From: Bacillus niameyensis
GTDB lineage: Bacteria > Bacillota > Bacilli > Bacillales > Bacillaceae_C
Direction of reading: 5' to 3'
DNA length: 64,000 nt
Assembly: GCF_001375535.1 (NCBI RefSeq)
Contig: NZ_LN831197.1
Span: 4,543,156 to 4,607,155, forward strand
Shown piece after piece: positions 33,795-41,685 of the stretch (positions within the stretch are counted from its first letter, which is position 1; each line of letters opens with the position of its first letter). The notes under the pieces were generated by a model. It made no database searches. It saw only the letters and a list, made by a program, of their open reading frames with translations, and was not told where the DNA came from. Made by a program: the position numbers and the translations under genes.

Positions 33795-34622
33795 ATGTTT
33801 CCATTTAAGACAGCATTAAATGCCTCAACTTTATTTCCGTTCCAACTTACGATCCTCGAGCAAATTGAAGTGGCAAAGCAAGCTGGATATGACGGAATTG
33901 AACTGTGGATGCGTAATATCGAAGACTTCCTAGCAAATGGAGGAACTGTTCAGGGGATCAAAGCAGCGTTAGAGGAATCTAATCTTTCTTTTATCAATGC
34001 AATAACGTTTTTCAAATGGGCGGATGCAAATAGAGAGATAAAGGAGAACGCTTTGGAACAAGCTGAAAAAGAAATGAGATTATTAAAGTCATTGGGGTGT
34101 ACTGCTATTGCTGCTCCACCGTTTGGAAATGTAGCGGAGGTCCCATTAGAAGATATAGCAAGCGATTTTAATCGACTAGCTGATATTGGTAGAAAGATAG
34201 GAATCGAACCTATTCTAGAATTTTGGGGGAAGGCAGCGAAACTATCGACGTTAAAAGAAGCGCAACTAATTTTAGCAAAAGCTAACAGAGAGTCAAAGGT
34301 TTTAATCGATCCATTCCATATGCATTTGGGTGGGAGCAGCCTTTTTGAAATCAAAAGAATGCATGCAAACGAGATTGGGGTTGTTCATGTCAATGATTAT
34401 CCTGACGATCCATCCAGAGAGAAACTAGAAGATCGTCATCGTGTTTTTCCAGGAGAAGGAATATCCCCAACAAAAGAAATGGCGAACATACTTGCACAGA
34501 TCGAATACAAAGGATTTCTATCATTAGAACTGTTTATTGAAGATTATCAAGGCAAATCAGCATTGGAAGTAGCTCGTTATGGTTTAGAAACAATGAAAAA
34601 AGCTTATACGGTAGATGCTTAA
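33795..34622 (+). CDS. Sugar phosphate isomerase/epimerase (TIM barrel)
   Basis: A 275-residue protein of the AP-endonuclease-2 fold: YDGIELWMRNIEDFL (Glu), IEPILEFWGKAAKL (Glu), VLIDPFHMHLGGS (Asp, His), IGVVHVNDYPDDP (His, Asp), HRVFPGEG and GFLSLELFIEDYQG (Glu), all metal-binding or acid-base positions in the family. ATG 33795 is chosen because AAAGGAGAAAA lies six bases upstream; an ATG at 33777 overlapping the previous stop has no site. It is coupled to the YvaA/IolW-like dehydrogenase and mirrors the minus-strand pair next door. Confidence 0.85.
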   Translation: MFPFKTALNASTLFPFQLTILEQIEVAKQAGYDGIELWMRNIEDFLANGGTVQGIKAALEESNLSFINAITFFKWADANREIKENALEQAEKEMRLLKSLGCTAIAAPPFGNVAEVPLEDIASDFNRLADIGRKIGIEPILEFWGKAAKLSTLKEAQLILAKANRESKVLIDPFHMHLGGSSLFEIKRMHANEIGVVHVNDYPDDPSREKLEDRHRVFPGEGISPTKEMANILAQIEYKGFLSLELFIEDYQGKSALEVARYGLETMKKAYTVDA

Positions 34623-34633
34623 TTCAAAAAAAG

Positions 34634-34657
34634 GTGCCAGGTATCGAAACCTGGCAC
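34634..34657 (-). terminator. Terminator between convergent genes
   Basis: GTGCCAGGT (34634-34642) and ACCTGGCAC (34649-34657), six-base loop. The A-run at 34625-34632 gives seven U on the minus-strand transcript, so it serves the lipoprotein gene best. Confidence 0.85.
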
Positions 34658-34663
34658 TAATGG

Positions 34664-35908
34664 TTAAAACTCGTATTTCATAATAGACGTTTTCAAATGC
34701 TCTTTACGTTGATACTCATAATTTTCTAGTATTAGGAATTGGTTATCGCCTAAATAGTAAGGACCGTACAGATCTCCTTCATAGTCATCTTCCTCATCCT
34801 CATCAGCAAAGATAGAAGTGGAATCCAATAATTCAAGATCATGGCCGATTACATAAATTGTTTCGTCATCAATAGCGTAGAAAGATTCATCATCTATTTG
34901 ATAGATCTCACTCGAATAACTAAAATCGAGTGGTAATACTTTGTCAGTTGCCCCATCATATAACGGTTCGCCACTTTCGATGTCTAATCTCTTTATACCA
35001 TCATCTGAACTGTCTTCAACAAAATAATAGCCCTTTTCAAAATCGATATAAAGGATTTCACTTGATGTATATACAATGTCATAAGGATCTTTTAATTTGG
35101 TCTCGCTATTCAATGGGTTGTTTGTTAATGGAAATATGTTAAAATCGCTTTTCTCATTCGGATTATTTGGATAGATAAAGACAGGACCTATTGAAGAGTT
35201 AACGATGGAACCAAAGTCATTCCGATAATATTCCAATGTATCATTATCGTCATAGTTAAGGGTTTTTTCGAAGACCGCTTTGGCTTCATAATCCTTATCT
35301 ATACCATTCAAAATATCACTTATATCGGTCGTCTCTATAGTCAATTGGATAGATGAGTTTTCACCCTCTTGAACATGGTGGTGCTCATATAAAGTTATGA
35401 GAGTATTATTGATGATTTGCTCATCAACTGAATAATATTCTTCATTTTCTTCCACTAATTTCTTTTGTGTCGGCATGTAGATTTTGCTGTGAATGACAGG
35501 TTTATTCTGTTCGTTAAGTGTAAAGACCTCATATGCTAGGCCCTCTTCCTTATGCCCCCCTGAACCGCTGAAATAATAAAGGGAACCGTCTGGTGATGTT
35601 TTAACAAATGCAATACTTCCAATCCCCCAAGTATAAGGGTCGTCCTCTTCGTATCGGCTCTCTTTATAATAATATAAAGGATCAAAAGTATTTTCTTCAA
35701 TAATAAAATCGGACTTTTCAACATATGGTGTGAAGCCTTTAATTTGTTCTGCTTCAGAAATTACGTCTTCCGTGTCATCGGAATTTTCCTCAGATGTTTC
35801 TGTGTTAGTCTTATCTGCATCCTTATTTGTAACCCCTGCGTTATTATTACTACTACACGCTGCTAAAAATAATAGTATAATAGCAAAAATACTTAGTAAT
35901 TTTCTCAT
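34664..35908 (-). CDS. Unrecognised acidic lipoprotein
   Basis: A 414-residue exported lipoprotein. The signal is MRKLLSIFAIILLFLAACSS with the lipobox Cys at residue 18, followed by an Asn/Thr/Glu/Asp linker to about residue 55. The mature part is very acidic and made of short strand-like segments ending in aromatic/Asp pairs (DGSLYYFSGSGGH, TLYEHHHVQEGE, YFVEDSSDDGIKRLDIESGE, SFYAIDDETIYVIG), which looks like a beta-propeller. ATG 35908 has GGAGGA six bases upstream; a longer frame to 35968 has no site. No enzyme motif; function unknown. Monocistronic. Confidence 0.75.
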   Translation of the reverse strand: MRKLLSIFAIILLFLAACSSNNNAGVTNKDADKTNTETSEENSDDTEDVISEAEQIKGFTPYVEKSDFIIEENTFDPLYYYKESRYEEDDPYTWGIGSIAFVKTSPDGSLYYFSGSGGHKEEGLAYEVFTLNEQNKPVIHSKIYMPTQKKLVEENEEYYSVDEQIINNTLITLYEHHHVQEGENSSIQLTIETTDISDILNGIDKDYEAKAVFEKTLNYDDNDTLEYYRNDFGSIVNSSIGPVFIYPNNPNEKSDFNIFPLTNNPLNSETKLKDPYDIVYTSSEILYIDFEKGYYFVEDSSDDGIKRLDIESGEPLYDGATDKVLPLDFSYSSEIYQIDDESFYAIDDETIYVIGHDLELLDSTSIFADEDEEDDYEGDLYGPYYLGDNQFLILENYEYQRKEHLKTSIMKYEF

Positions 35909-36068
35909 GATGATTCCTCCAAGTTGACTGTATAAGTAGTGAAAGGCTAGGATTTCAAATAATGACATCCTGCCAAATAATTCCTATCTGTAACTATGTT
36001 ACTATAAAATTTTTAAAAATATAAGTAAAAATAACTAGAAGGTCTTAAATTCAACTAGAGAAAAAACA

Positions 36069-36097
36069 CACAACAAGCGATAACAGCTCGTTGTGTA
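36069..36097 (-). terminator. Minus-strand hairpin terminator
   Basis: ACACAACAAGC and GCTCGTTGTGT pair with one mismatch around a seven-base loop, with an A-run to the left (36060-36066). It lies just beyond the DUF2812 remnant on the minus strand and probably terminated the original gene. Confidence 0.55.
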
Positions 36098-36124
36098 TGT
36101 CTATATATAATTAAAATATTGAGT

Positions 36125-36268
36125 TCAGTAAATGTGCTTCCAACCGCTATCTTCGAATAGGGAACTATAATCGATAAAATCTTCATGTTTTTTAAATATT
36201 CTATAATCAATTTTTATGATCACATCTTCAGGCTCAGCTTTGCGAAATTTATAACCGAAGGTGAAAAA
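36125..36268 (-). pseudogene. Remnant of a DUF2812-type gene
   Basis: The minus strand has a 47-codon open stretch with no start codon, bounded upstream by an in-frame stop at 36269-36271. It reads FGYKFRKAEPEDVIIKIDYR and then DYSSLFEDSGWKHIY before the stop. The pattern (aromatic-Phe-x-Lys-x-Glu-Pro-Glu, then hydrophobic-Asp-Tyr, then Leu-x-Glu-Asp-x-Gly-Trp) is that of DUF2812 proteins, which normally run to well over 150 residues beside PadR regulators. The 5-prime part has been replaced by the nadB promoter region. Confidence 0.55.
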
Positions 36269-36313
36269 TTACATAAAATCCTTGTTTTTCACAATAATTT
36301 GTGTAATTATAGT

Positions 36314-36323
36314 TGTCAAGACA
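36314..36323. promoter_or_regulatory. NiaR-like operator upstream of nadB
   Basis: TGTCAAGACA, the core reported for the nicotinate-responsive repressor NiaR (YrxA) of Bacillus, lies 26 bases before the nadB start, in a position to block transcription when NAD precursor is plentiful. Confidence 0.5.
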
Positions 36324-36348
36324 TATGTAAACTTCGGAGGGTTACATC

Positions 36349-37935
36349 ATGAAAGATGATGATGTTGTAATTGTTGGAAGTGGGGTTGCTGCTTTGCGGT
36401 TAGCGACTTTGCTTCGTGACGATTTGAATGTGAGGATTCTGACAAAGTCACGTATGGAGAACGCGAACTCTTATTTAGCTCAAGGTGGAATTGCAGCGGC
36501 AGTAGCAATCGAAGACGATCCGATAAAGCATTTCGCCGATACATTGGAGGCGGGAAGGTACCATCACCATCATTCAGGTCTTGTTCGTGAAATATTGAAC
36601 GAGGCTCCTGAGCTTATCCAAGAGATCTCGACAGATGGGGATATTTTTGATAAAGACGCGAGAGGAAATCTCGTGCTCGGGTTAGAAGGAGCTCATCGTG
36701 AGAAGCGCATTGTTCATAGCGGTGGAGATGCAACGGGAAAAAATTTAATAGAATATTTGATTCATAGTCTCCGAGATCATGTCGAGGTAGAGGAAAATAT
36801 TTTTGCGTATGAGTTAATTGTAGACGAGAAAGAAAATCGTTGTATTGGAGTTAAAGCGAAAAATCAGGATGGAGTAATTCGCCATTTTTATGGAAATTAT
36901 ATCGTATTGGCGACTGGCGGTTGCGGGCAATTGTATTCATTTACTTCCAATGCCGAAACGGTTACAGGAGACGGGATTGCCATGGCTTATTTAGCTGGTG
37001 CCGAGATTGCGGATATGGAATTTATCCAATTTCATCCTACCTTGTTGTATAAAGACGGAAAAGTGAGAGGGTTAATTTCCGAAGCAGTTCGTGGAGAAGG
37101 AGCGATCTTAGTTACAGAAGATGGGACTCCGATTATGGAAGGTGTCCATCCGTTAAAAGATCTTGCGCCAAGACATATTGTTTCTCAGGCAATTTTTGAT
37201 TATAGGGAAAAAGGTCATGAGATTTATTTAGATATCGACTGTATTTCTAATTTCGAGAGGAGATTCCCATCGATTACAGAAATTTGCCAAAAGAATGGTG
37301 TGAATTTAGCGGAAGGAAGAATCCCGGTTATATCTGGGAGCCATTTTTTAATGGGCGGGATCAAAACCGATGGAATCGGGCGTTCTTCCCTAAAAGGATT
37401 ATTTGCGATTGGGGAGGCATCATGTACGGGATTTCATGGTGCTAATCGGTTGGCAAGTAATTCGCTATTAGAAGGTCTTTATCAAGGGAAAAAGCTTTCA
37501 CGATGGATAAACTCTCACGAAAAACTAGGTGCGTTTCCGAGACATGCGCTTCAAGCGGTTGAAGAAAAAACGATCCAGCTTCCCGATATTTCGCTTTTAA
37601 AGGAAACGATGATGAAAAAAGTCGGGATCGTTCGTTCCAAAGAGCTGTTATCAGAGCAAATGGAGTGGCTAGATCAATTGGATGTGATAAATTTCACAAT
37701 CCTTGACGTTTATTCTATTCAAGATCTTACGATGATTTTTATGTATATTAATGCGTATTTGATTACAGAAGCAGCTTTGAAGCGGACAGAAAGCCGAGGT
37801 GGTCATTTTCGAAGTGATTTCCCAAATGAAGATGAATATTGGCGAAAGAAAGTGATCATTCAAAATCGTGAAGGGGGAGTAGTGATAGATGAACAAACTG
37901 AAACTGAGGAAGTTAATGGAGCAGTTTTTTATTGA
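36349..37935 (+). CDS. nadB: L-aspartate oxidase
   Basis: A 528-residue flavoenzyme that oxidises L-aspartate to iminoaspartate, the first step of de novo NAD synthesis. The FAD-binding loop is VVIVGSGVAALRLATLL (residues 6-22); SYLAQGGIAAAV, YIVLATGGCGQLY, QFHPTLLY and GGIKTDGIGRSSLKGLFAIG follow in the order expected for the fumarate reductase/NadB family, including the arginines near APRHIVSQAI. GGAGG precedes the ATG by nine bases. It overlaps nadC by 47 bases. Operon order B-C-A is the Bacillus arrangement. Confidence 0.95.
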   Translation: MKDDDVVIVGSGVAALRLATLLRDDLNVRILTKSRMENANSYLAQGGIAAAVAIEDDPIKHFADTLEAGRYHHHHSGLVREILNEAPELIQEISTDGDIFDKDARGNLVLGLEGAHREKRIVHSGGDATGKNLIEYLIHSLRDHVEVEENIFAYELIVDEKENRCIGVKAKNQDGVIRHFYGNYIVLATGGCGQLYSFTSNAETVTGDGIAMAYLAGAEIADMEFIQFHPTLLYKDGKVRGLISEAVRGEGAILVTEDGTPIMEGVHPLKDLAPRHIVSQAIFDYREKGHEIYLDIDCISNFERRFPSITEICQKNGVNLAEGRIPVISGSHFLMGGIKTDGIGRSSLKGLFAIGEASCTGFHGANRLASNSLLEGLYQGKKLSRWINSHEKLGAFPRHALQAVEEKTIQLPDISLLKETMMKKVGIVRSKELLSEQMEWLDQLDVINFTILDVYSIQDLTMIFMYINAYLITEAALKRTESRGGHFRSDFPNEDEYWRKKVIIQNREGGVVIDEQTETEEVNGAVFY

Positions 37936-38725
37936 AGATATTGGTGAGCAAGATATAACAACAGATTTAATTTTTCCAGATAATACTCATGGGGAAATCG
38001 TCTTTTTATCGAAAGATGAGGGAATATTTTGCGGCGAGGAAATCATTAGGACGGGATTTCAGCTTTTGAATGGTGACGTGGATATTAAGCTGTTCGTTAA
38101 AGACGGTGATAGAATTTCGATAGGAGAGCGTCTTGGCGTAGTTTCTGGGGAGATTTCAACCCTTTTAAAAGGGGAGAGAGTTGTTTTAAATCTTGTACAA
38201 AGGATGAGTGGGATTGCAACTTTGACGCGAAAAGCAGTGGAGTTGTTAAATAGCGATCATACAAGGATATGTGATACGAGAAAAACGACACCTGGTCTGC
38301 GAATGCTAGAAAAATATGCTGTCCGTTGTGGCGGTGGCTATAACCATCGTTTTGGACTTTATGATGGAGTCATGATTAAAGATAATCATATTTCATTTGC
38401 AGGTTCGATAAAGCGGGCTGTTGACCTGATCCATGAACAGTTAGGACATATGGTAAAGGTTGAAGTGGAAACGGAGACAAAAGCGCAGGTGATTGAGGCG
38501 GTAGAAGCGAAAGCGGATGTAATCATGTTTGACAACCGTACACCAGATGAAATAAAGGAATTCATAAAATTAGTGCCTGCTCATATTACGACGGAGGCTT
38601 CAGGCGGGATTACTATGGAAGATTTAGAAAGCTATAGAGATTGTGGCGTTGATTATATTTCACTTGGTTTTTTAACGCATTCCTATAAAGCGTTTGATAT
38701 TAGTGTAAAAGTTGTATTGGAATAA
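37889..38725 (+). CDS. nadC: Nicotinate-nucleotide pyrophosphorylase (carboxylating)
   Basis: A 278-residue quinolinate phosphoribosyltransferase that converts quinolinate and PRPP to nicotinate mononucleotide. Motifs present are IGEQDITTDLIF, NLVQRMSGIATLTR, CDTRKTTPGLRMLEKYAVRC with the substrate-binding Arg/Lys cluster, GGGYNHRFGLYDGVMIKDNH, VEVETETKAQ, and EASGGITMEDLESY. The length is normal. GGGGGAG lies eight bases upstream of ATG 37889, inside the end of nadB, so translation is coupled. Confidence 0.95.
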   Translation: MNKLKLRKLMEQFFIEDIGEQDITTDLIFPDNTHGEIVFLSKDEGIFCGEEIIRTGFQLLNGDVDIKLFVKDGDRISIGERLGVVSGEISTLLKGERVVLNLVQRMSGIATLTRKAVELLNSDHTRICDTRKTTPGLRMLEKYAVRCGGGYNHRFGLYDGVMIKDNHISFAGSIKRAVDLIHEQLGHMVKVEVETETKAQVIEAVEAKADVIMFDNRTPDEIKEFIKLVPAHITTEASGGITMEDLESYRDCGVDYISLGFLTHSYKAFDISVKVVLE

Positions 38726-38740
38726 GGGAGGAGTATGAAA

Positions 38741-39700
38741 ATGATCATGACTGAAACGAAAAATCGCTTAATTGAAGAAATTCAAGAATGGAAGAAAAAG
38801 CGTAATGCCATTTTGCTTGCCCATAACTATCAACTACCGGAAATCCAAGATATTGCAGATGTATTAGGTGATTCTCTTAGTCTAGCTCGGGCAACGCTAG
38901 ATACTTCGGCTGATGTGATTGTTTTCTGTGGTGTTCACTTTATGGCAGAAACGTCAGCAATGCTGAATCCAGAGAAGACTGTTCTTTTGCCAGATCTTGA
39001 AGCAGGCTGTTCTTTAGCGGATTCAATTACAGCGGAACAGCTCCGTGCTTGGAAAGCGGAGCACCCTGATGCTGTAGTCGTTGCTTATGTAAATACAACA
39101 GCTGAAGTGAAAGCAGAGAGTGATTATTGCTGCACTTCGTCTAATGCAGTCGATATTGTACGCTCGATCCCCGAAGATAAAGAGATTTTATTTTTACCAG
39201 ATATGTTTCTTGGTTCCTTTGTGAAAAATCAAACAGGCCGCGAGAATATCCATATTTGGATGGGGGAATGTCATGTGCACGCAGGGATTGCCCCATACCA
39301 AGTAGAAGAAGTGCTAACCAAGCATCCTGAAGCAGATTTACTCGTTCATCCGGAATGTGGTTGCTCGACATCAAGTATGTATTTGAAGTCGGAGGGGGTT
39401 CTTCCTCAAGATAAAACTCATATTTTATCAACTGGGAATATGTTGACGCACTCGAAAAATTCATCAGCTGAGGAATTTATTGTGGCAACGGAAGTGGGCA
39501 TCATTCATCAAATGGAAAAGCAAAATCCTACGAAGCGATTCATCGCTGCAAATCCAGAAGCAGTTTGTCCTTTTATGAAAATGATCACCCTTGAAAAAGT
39601 ACTTGCGGCTCTAAAGGAAAACAAGCATGTCATCACAGTTCCTAAAGAGATTGCGGAACGAGCGAAGCTGTCAATTGATCGGATGGTTTCGATCGGGTAA
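38741..39700 (+). CDS. nadA: Quinolinate synthase A
   Basis: A 319-residue [4Fe-4S] enzyme that condenses iminoaspartate with dihydroxyacetone phosphate to quinolinate. NAILLAHNYQLPEIQDIADV at the N-terminus, FCGVHFMAETSAMLNP, DLEAGCSLADS, HVHAGIA, HPECGCSTSSM, and FIAANPEAVCPFMKMITLE near the end are typical; the three cluster-type cysteines are in the AGCSLAD, HPECGC and VCPFMK segments. Start at ATG 38741 is preferred over 38735 because GGGAGG is eight bases away. Last gene of the operon, followed by a terminator. Confidence 0.95.
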   Translation: MIMTETKNRLIEEIQEWKKKRNAILLAHNYQLPEIQDIADVLGDSLSLARATLDTSADVIVFCGVHFMAETSAMLNPEKTVLLPDLEAGCSLADSITAEQLRAWKAEHPDAVVVAYVNTTAEVKAESDYCCTSSNAVDIVRSIPEDKEILFLPDMFLGSFVKNQTGRENIHIWMGECHVHAGIAPYQVEEVLTKHPEADLLVHPECGCSTSSMYLKSEGVLPQDKTHILSTGNMLTHSKNSSAEEFIVATEVGIIHQMEKQNPTKRFIAANPEAVCPFMKMITLEKVLAALKENKHVITVPKEIAERAKLSIDRMVSIG

Positions 39701-39706
39701 TATAGG

Positions 39707-39733
39707 ACCAGTTCCTAACGGGAGCTGGTTTTT
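39707..39733 (+). terminator. Terminator of nadBCA
   Basis: ACCAG (39707-39711) with CTGGT (39725-39729) extended by TTCC/GGGA pairing inside, followed by TTTTT, seven bases after the nadA stop. Confidence 0.8.
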
Positions 39734-39800
39734 AAATTTATATTGATGAGAAATAACTGTTTCTGTACATTTCAGGTATTCAGATAATCATGTTTAAAAT

Positions 39801-39905
39801 TTAGTTTAAGAATAAACTTCCGAGTTTGGACGACAATTTATTAAATTACAGATTAATCTTTTAAGTTTAGAAAAATACTTTTAGGATTATGGATTAATTT
39901 TTTGA
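39801..39905. repeat. Second 21-bp-period degenerate repeat
   Basis: Units of 21 bases begin at 39801, 39822, 39843, 39864 and 39885. TTAGTTTAAGAATAAACTTC closely parallels the unit GAGTTTAGAGAATAATTTTT at 13258, and GATTATGGATTAATTTTTTG continues the register. This copy is more eroded than the one at 13132-13299 and, like it, sits in a non-coding gap just downstream of a gene. Confidence 0.6.
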
Positions 39906-39956
39906 TCATATCAAGCTCAGAAATCATTCTATTACGAAAGCTTGTTTTAACAAAAC

Positions 39957-39994
39957 GCTAGGTTCCCGCAAGCCCGGAAACCTAGCACCTTTTT
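39957..39994. terminator. Terminator between nadA and the MFS gene
   Basis: GCTAGGTT (39957-39964) pairs with AACCTAGC (39979-39986), followed by ACCTTTTT on the plus strand and GTTTTGTT on the minus strand. It lies just beyond the MFS stop and can act in both directions. Confidence 0.7.
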
Positions 39995-40006
39995 CTAATC
40001 TTATAT

Positions 40007-41377
40007 TCATGCCTCTGTGTGCTGTCTAGCTGGCTCCGAAATCTGTCTAGCTGGCTTCAAGACACGATCAAAACTGCCATATTTCTCTTGAACTGTGAAA
40101 AAAGCAAGAGCTCCGAGCAGGCTAGGAATCGCAAAGGCCATAAATGCCTGTTGTGGTGGCAAGTTTGTCGCTAGCAAAAGCGCAATCATAACAGGTGCTA
40201 AAATTCCCCCGAACCGCCCGACACCAATGGCTATACTAAGCCCAGTTGTTCGAACTTCTCGTGGATAAAATTCGGAAACGTACGGATTCATAAGATTTTG
40301 CGTACCAATTGTACATGCCCCAGTTAACATTACAAGAACATATAATAAGAGTGTATTAGATGTCGAGCTTAATAAAAGAAATGAAAGAGCAGCAACTAAA
40401 AACATCGAAATTAAAACTCTGCGGTGGCCAATTCGTTCAACTAACACTCCTCCGACAATGGATCCAGTAATTTGCCCAAACGAAAGGACAAGATTAAAAG
40501 ATAAACTGGAAGAGATACCATACCCAGATTCATTCATGATTTTTGGAAGCCATGTACCTAAACCAGAGATAACTAACAGGGAGCAAGTCATCGCTAGCCA
40601 AAAGGCTAATGTACTAATAAGTCTTTTATTGGAAAAGACTTGTTTAATAGGCAATTCCTTTTTCTGCATTTCGACGGTGCCAGCTTCAAACTTGTCTGTA
40701 GCTTGATAATTGCCCCTTGGATCCACCTGATTAAGAATCTGAGCTATTTTATCGTTCCGTTTGCGGGCGATATAAAAGCCTAGGGATTCCGGGAACTTTT
40801 TAAGGAAAAAGGGTAACGTTAAAAAGGGGAGTATAGCTATCCAATATAAGAATCGCCATCCAAGGTTTTCCATGAAATATATACCGATTAATGATGCGAC
40901 AATCGCCCCAATGGAAAAGCCGCAATACATTGCTGCAACGGTTAATGCTCGGTTTTTCTTAGGGGAATACTCGACCATTGCCGCAATGAGTGCGGGCATA
41001 ACTCCGCCCAGTCCAAGTGCCGCAATGAAGCGTAAAATTGTAAAAATCAAGACGCTAGGTGCGAAACCGGACAGAAAGGTAAAAACACTAAATAAAAGTA
41101 CACAGATAGCGATAACTTTTTTTCGACCAATTAGATCTGAGAGAGCGCCAAATAAAAATGTACCGATAATCGTACTGATAACCGAGTAACTACTGATGGC
41201 ACCAGCCTCGACATGGCTTATTTGGAAATCCTCCATCATCAGGGGCAAGCCAATTCCGTATAAAGCACTATCAAAGCCATCAAAGGCGATAGCATAGAAA
41301 CACCATAAAAAAACGAGTAATTGAAACTTGTTAAATTTGCTGTTGGCTACAATTTGTGTTGCATGAATTGTTCTCAT
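40007..41377 (-). CDS. MFS transporter, AAHS (aromatic acid/H+ symporter) type
   Basis: A 456-residue, 12-helix permease. The signatures of the AAHS branch are present: CFYAIAFDGFDSALYGIGLP in helix 1 (the DGFD motif) and GALSDLIGRKKVIAICVLLF in loop 2-3 (the G-x3-D-x2-GR-K motif), with VERIGHRRVLISMFL as the repeat in the second half. Relatives import benzoate, hydroxybenzoate or nicotinate. The nadBCA neighbourhood makes a pyridine or aromatic carboxylate a reasonable guess, but the gene is convergent, not co-transcribed. Start ATG 41377 is preferred; an ATG at 41389 directly abuts AAGGAGG. The C-terminus ends in a duplicated EPARQ-type peptide. Confidence 0.85.
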   Translation of the reverse strand: MRTIHATQIVANSKFNKFQLLVFLWCFYAIAFDGFDSALYGIGLPLMMEDFQISHVEAGAISSYSVISTIIGTFLFGALSDLIGRKKVIAICVLLFSVFTFLSGFAPSVLIFTILRFIAALGLGGVMPALIAAMVEYSPKKNRALTVAAMYCGFSIGAIVASLIGIYFMENLGWRFLYWIAILPFLTLPFFLKKFPESLGFYIARKRNDKIAQILNQVDPRGNYQATDKFEAGTVEMQKKELPIKQVFSNKRLISTLAFWLAMTCSLLVISGLGTWLPKIMNESGYGISSSLSFNLVLSFGQITGSIVGGVLVERIGHRRVLISMFLVAALSFLLLSSTSNTLLLYVLVMLTGACTIGTQNLMNPYVSEFYPREVRTTGLSIAIGVGRFGGILAPVMIALLLATNLPPQQAFMAFAIPSLLGALAFFTVQEKYGSFDRVLKPARQISEPARQHTEA

Positions 41378-41560
41378 TAAAGGGTTCATCCTCCTTGATT
41401 TGTTTTGAATATTGGGAAAATAGGAGTTGCACTTTCATTCTCATTCTCCAGAAATTCCCCATCTGCTCCTTACGTATGCCGGCATAAATTGCACAGATGT
41501 TGTTGTTGTAAATGAATCTTACCATGCGTCAACTGACATAGGGTAACTGAAAAAAAGTAT

Positions 41561-41591
41561 CGCTTGCTATAATTAAAAGCTATAGCAAGCG
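41561..41591 (-). terminator. Perfect 11-bp hairpin, minus-strand terminator type
   Basis: CGCTTGCTATA (41561-41571) and TATAGCAAGCG (41581-41591) with an A-run at 41551-41556. It is a second hairpin downstream of ahpF in the minus direction, placed just before the MFS promoter region. Confidence 0.6.
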
Positions 41592-41648
41592 TGGCATAAG
41601 AGACAAATGAAACAATCATTCTTTCTTTTAATCTATTGCAAAAAAAAA

Positions 41649-41674
41649 AGAGGCCACTTTAAAAAGTGACCTCT
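41649..41674 (-). terminator. Terminator of ahpCF
   Basis: AGAGGCCACTTT and AAAGTGACCTCT pair with a single mismatch; the A-run at 41639-41649 gives a long U-run on the minus strand, 12 bases after the ahpF stop. Confidence 0.85.
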
Positions 41675-41685
41675 GAATTATAAAA

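Noticed and set aside
38097-38291. Short open frames antisense to nadC and many other genes
   Set aside because: They lie wholly inside well supported genes, have no ribosome binding sites, and show no family features.
40015-40060. Short direct repeat (TGTCTAGCTGGCT) at the end of the MFS gene as an attachment site
   Set aside because: It encodes a duplicated EPARQ-type peptide in frame, and no integrase or mobile element is nearby.
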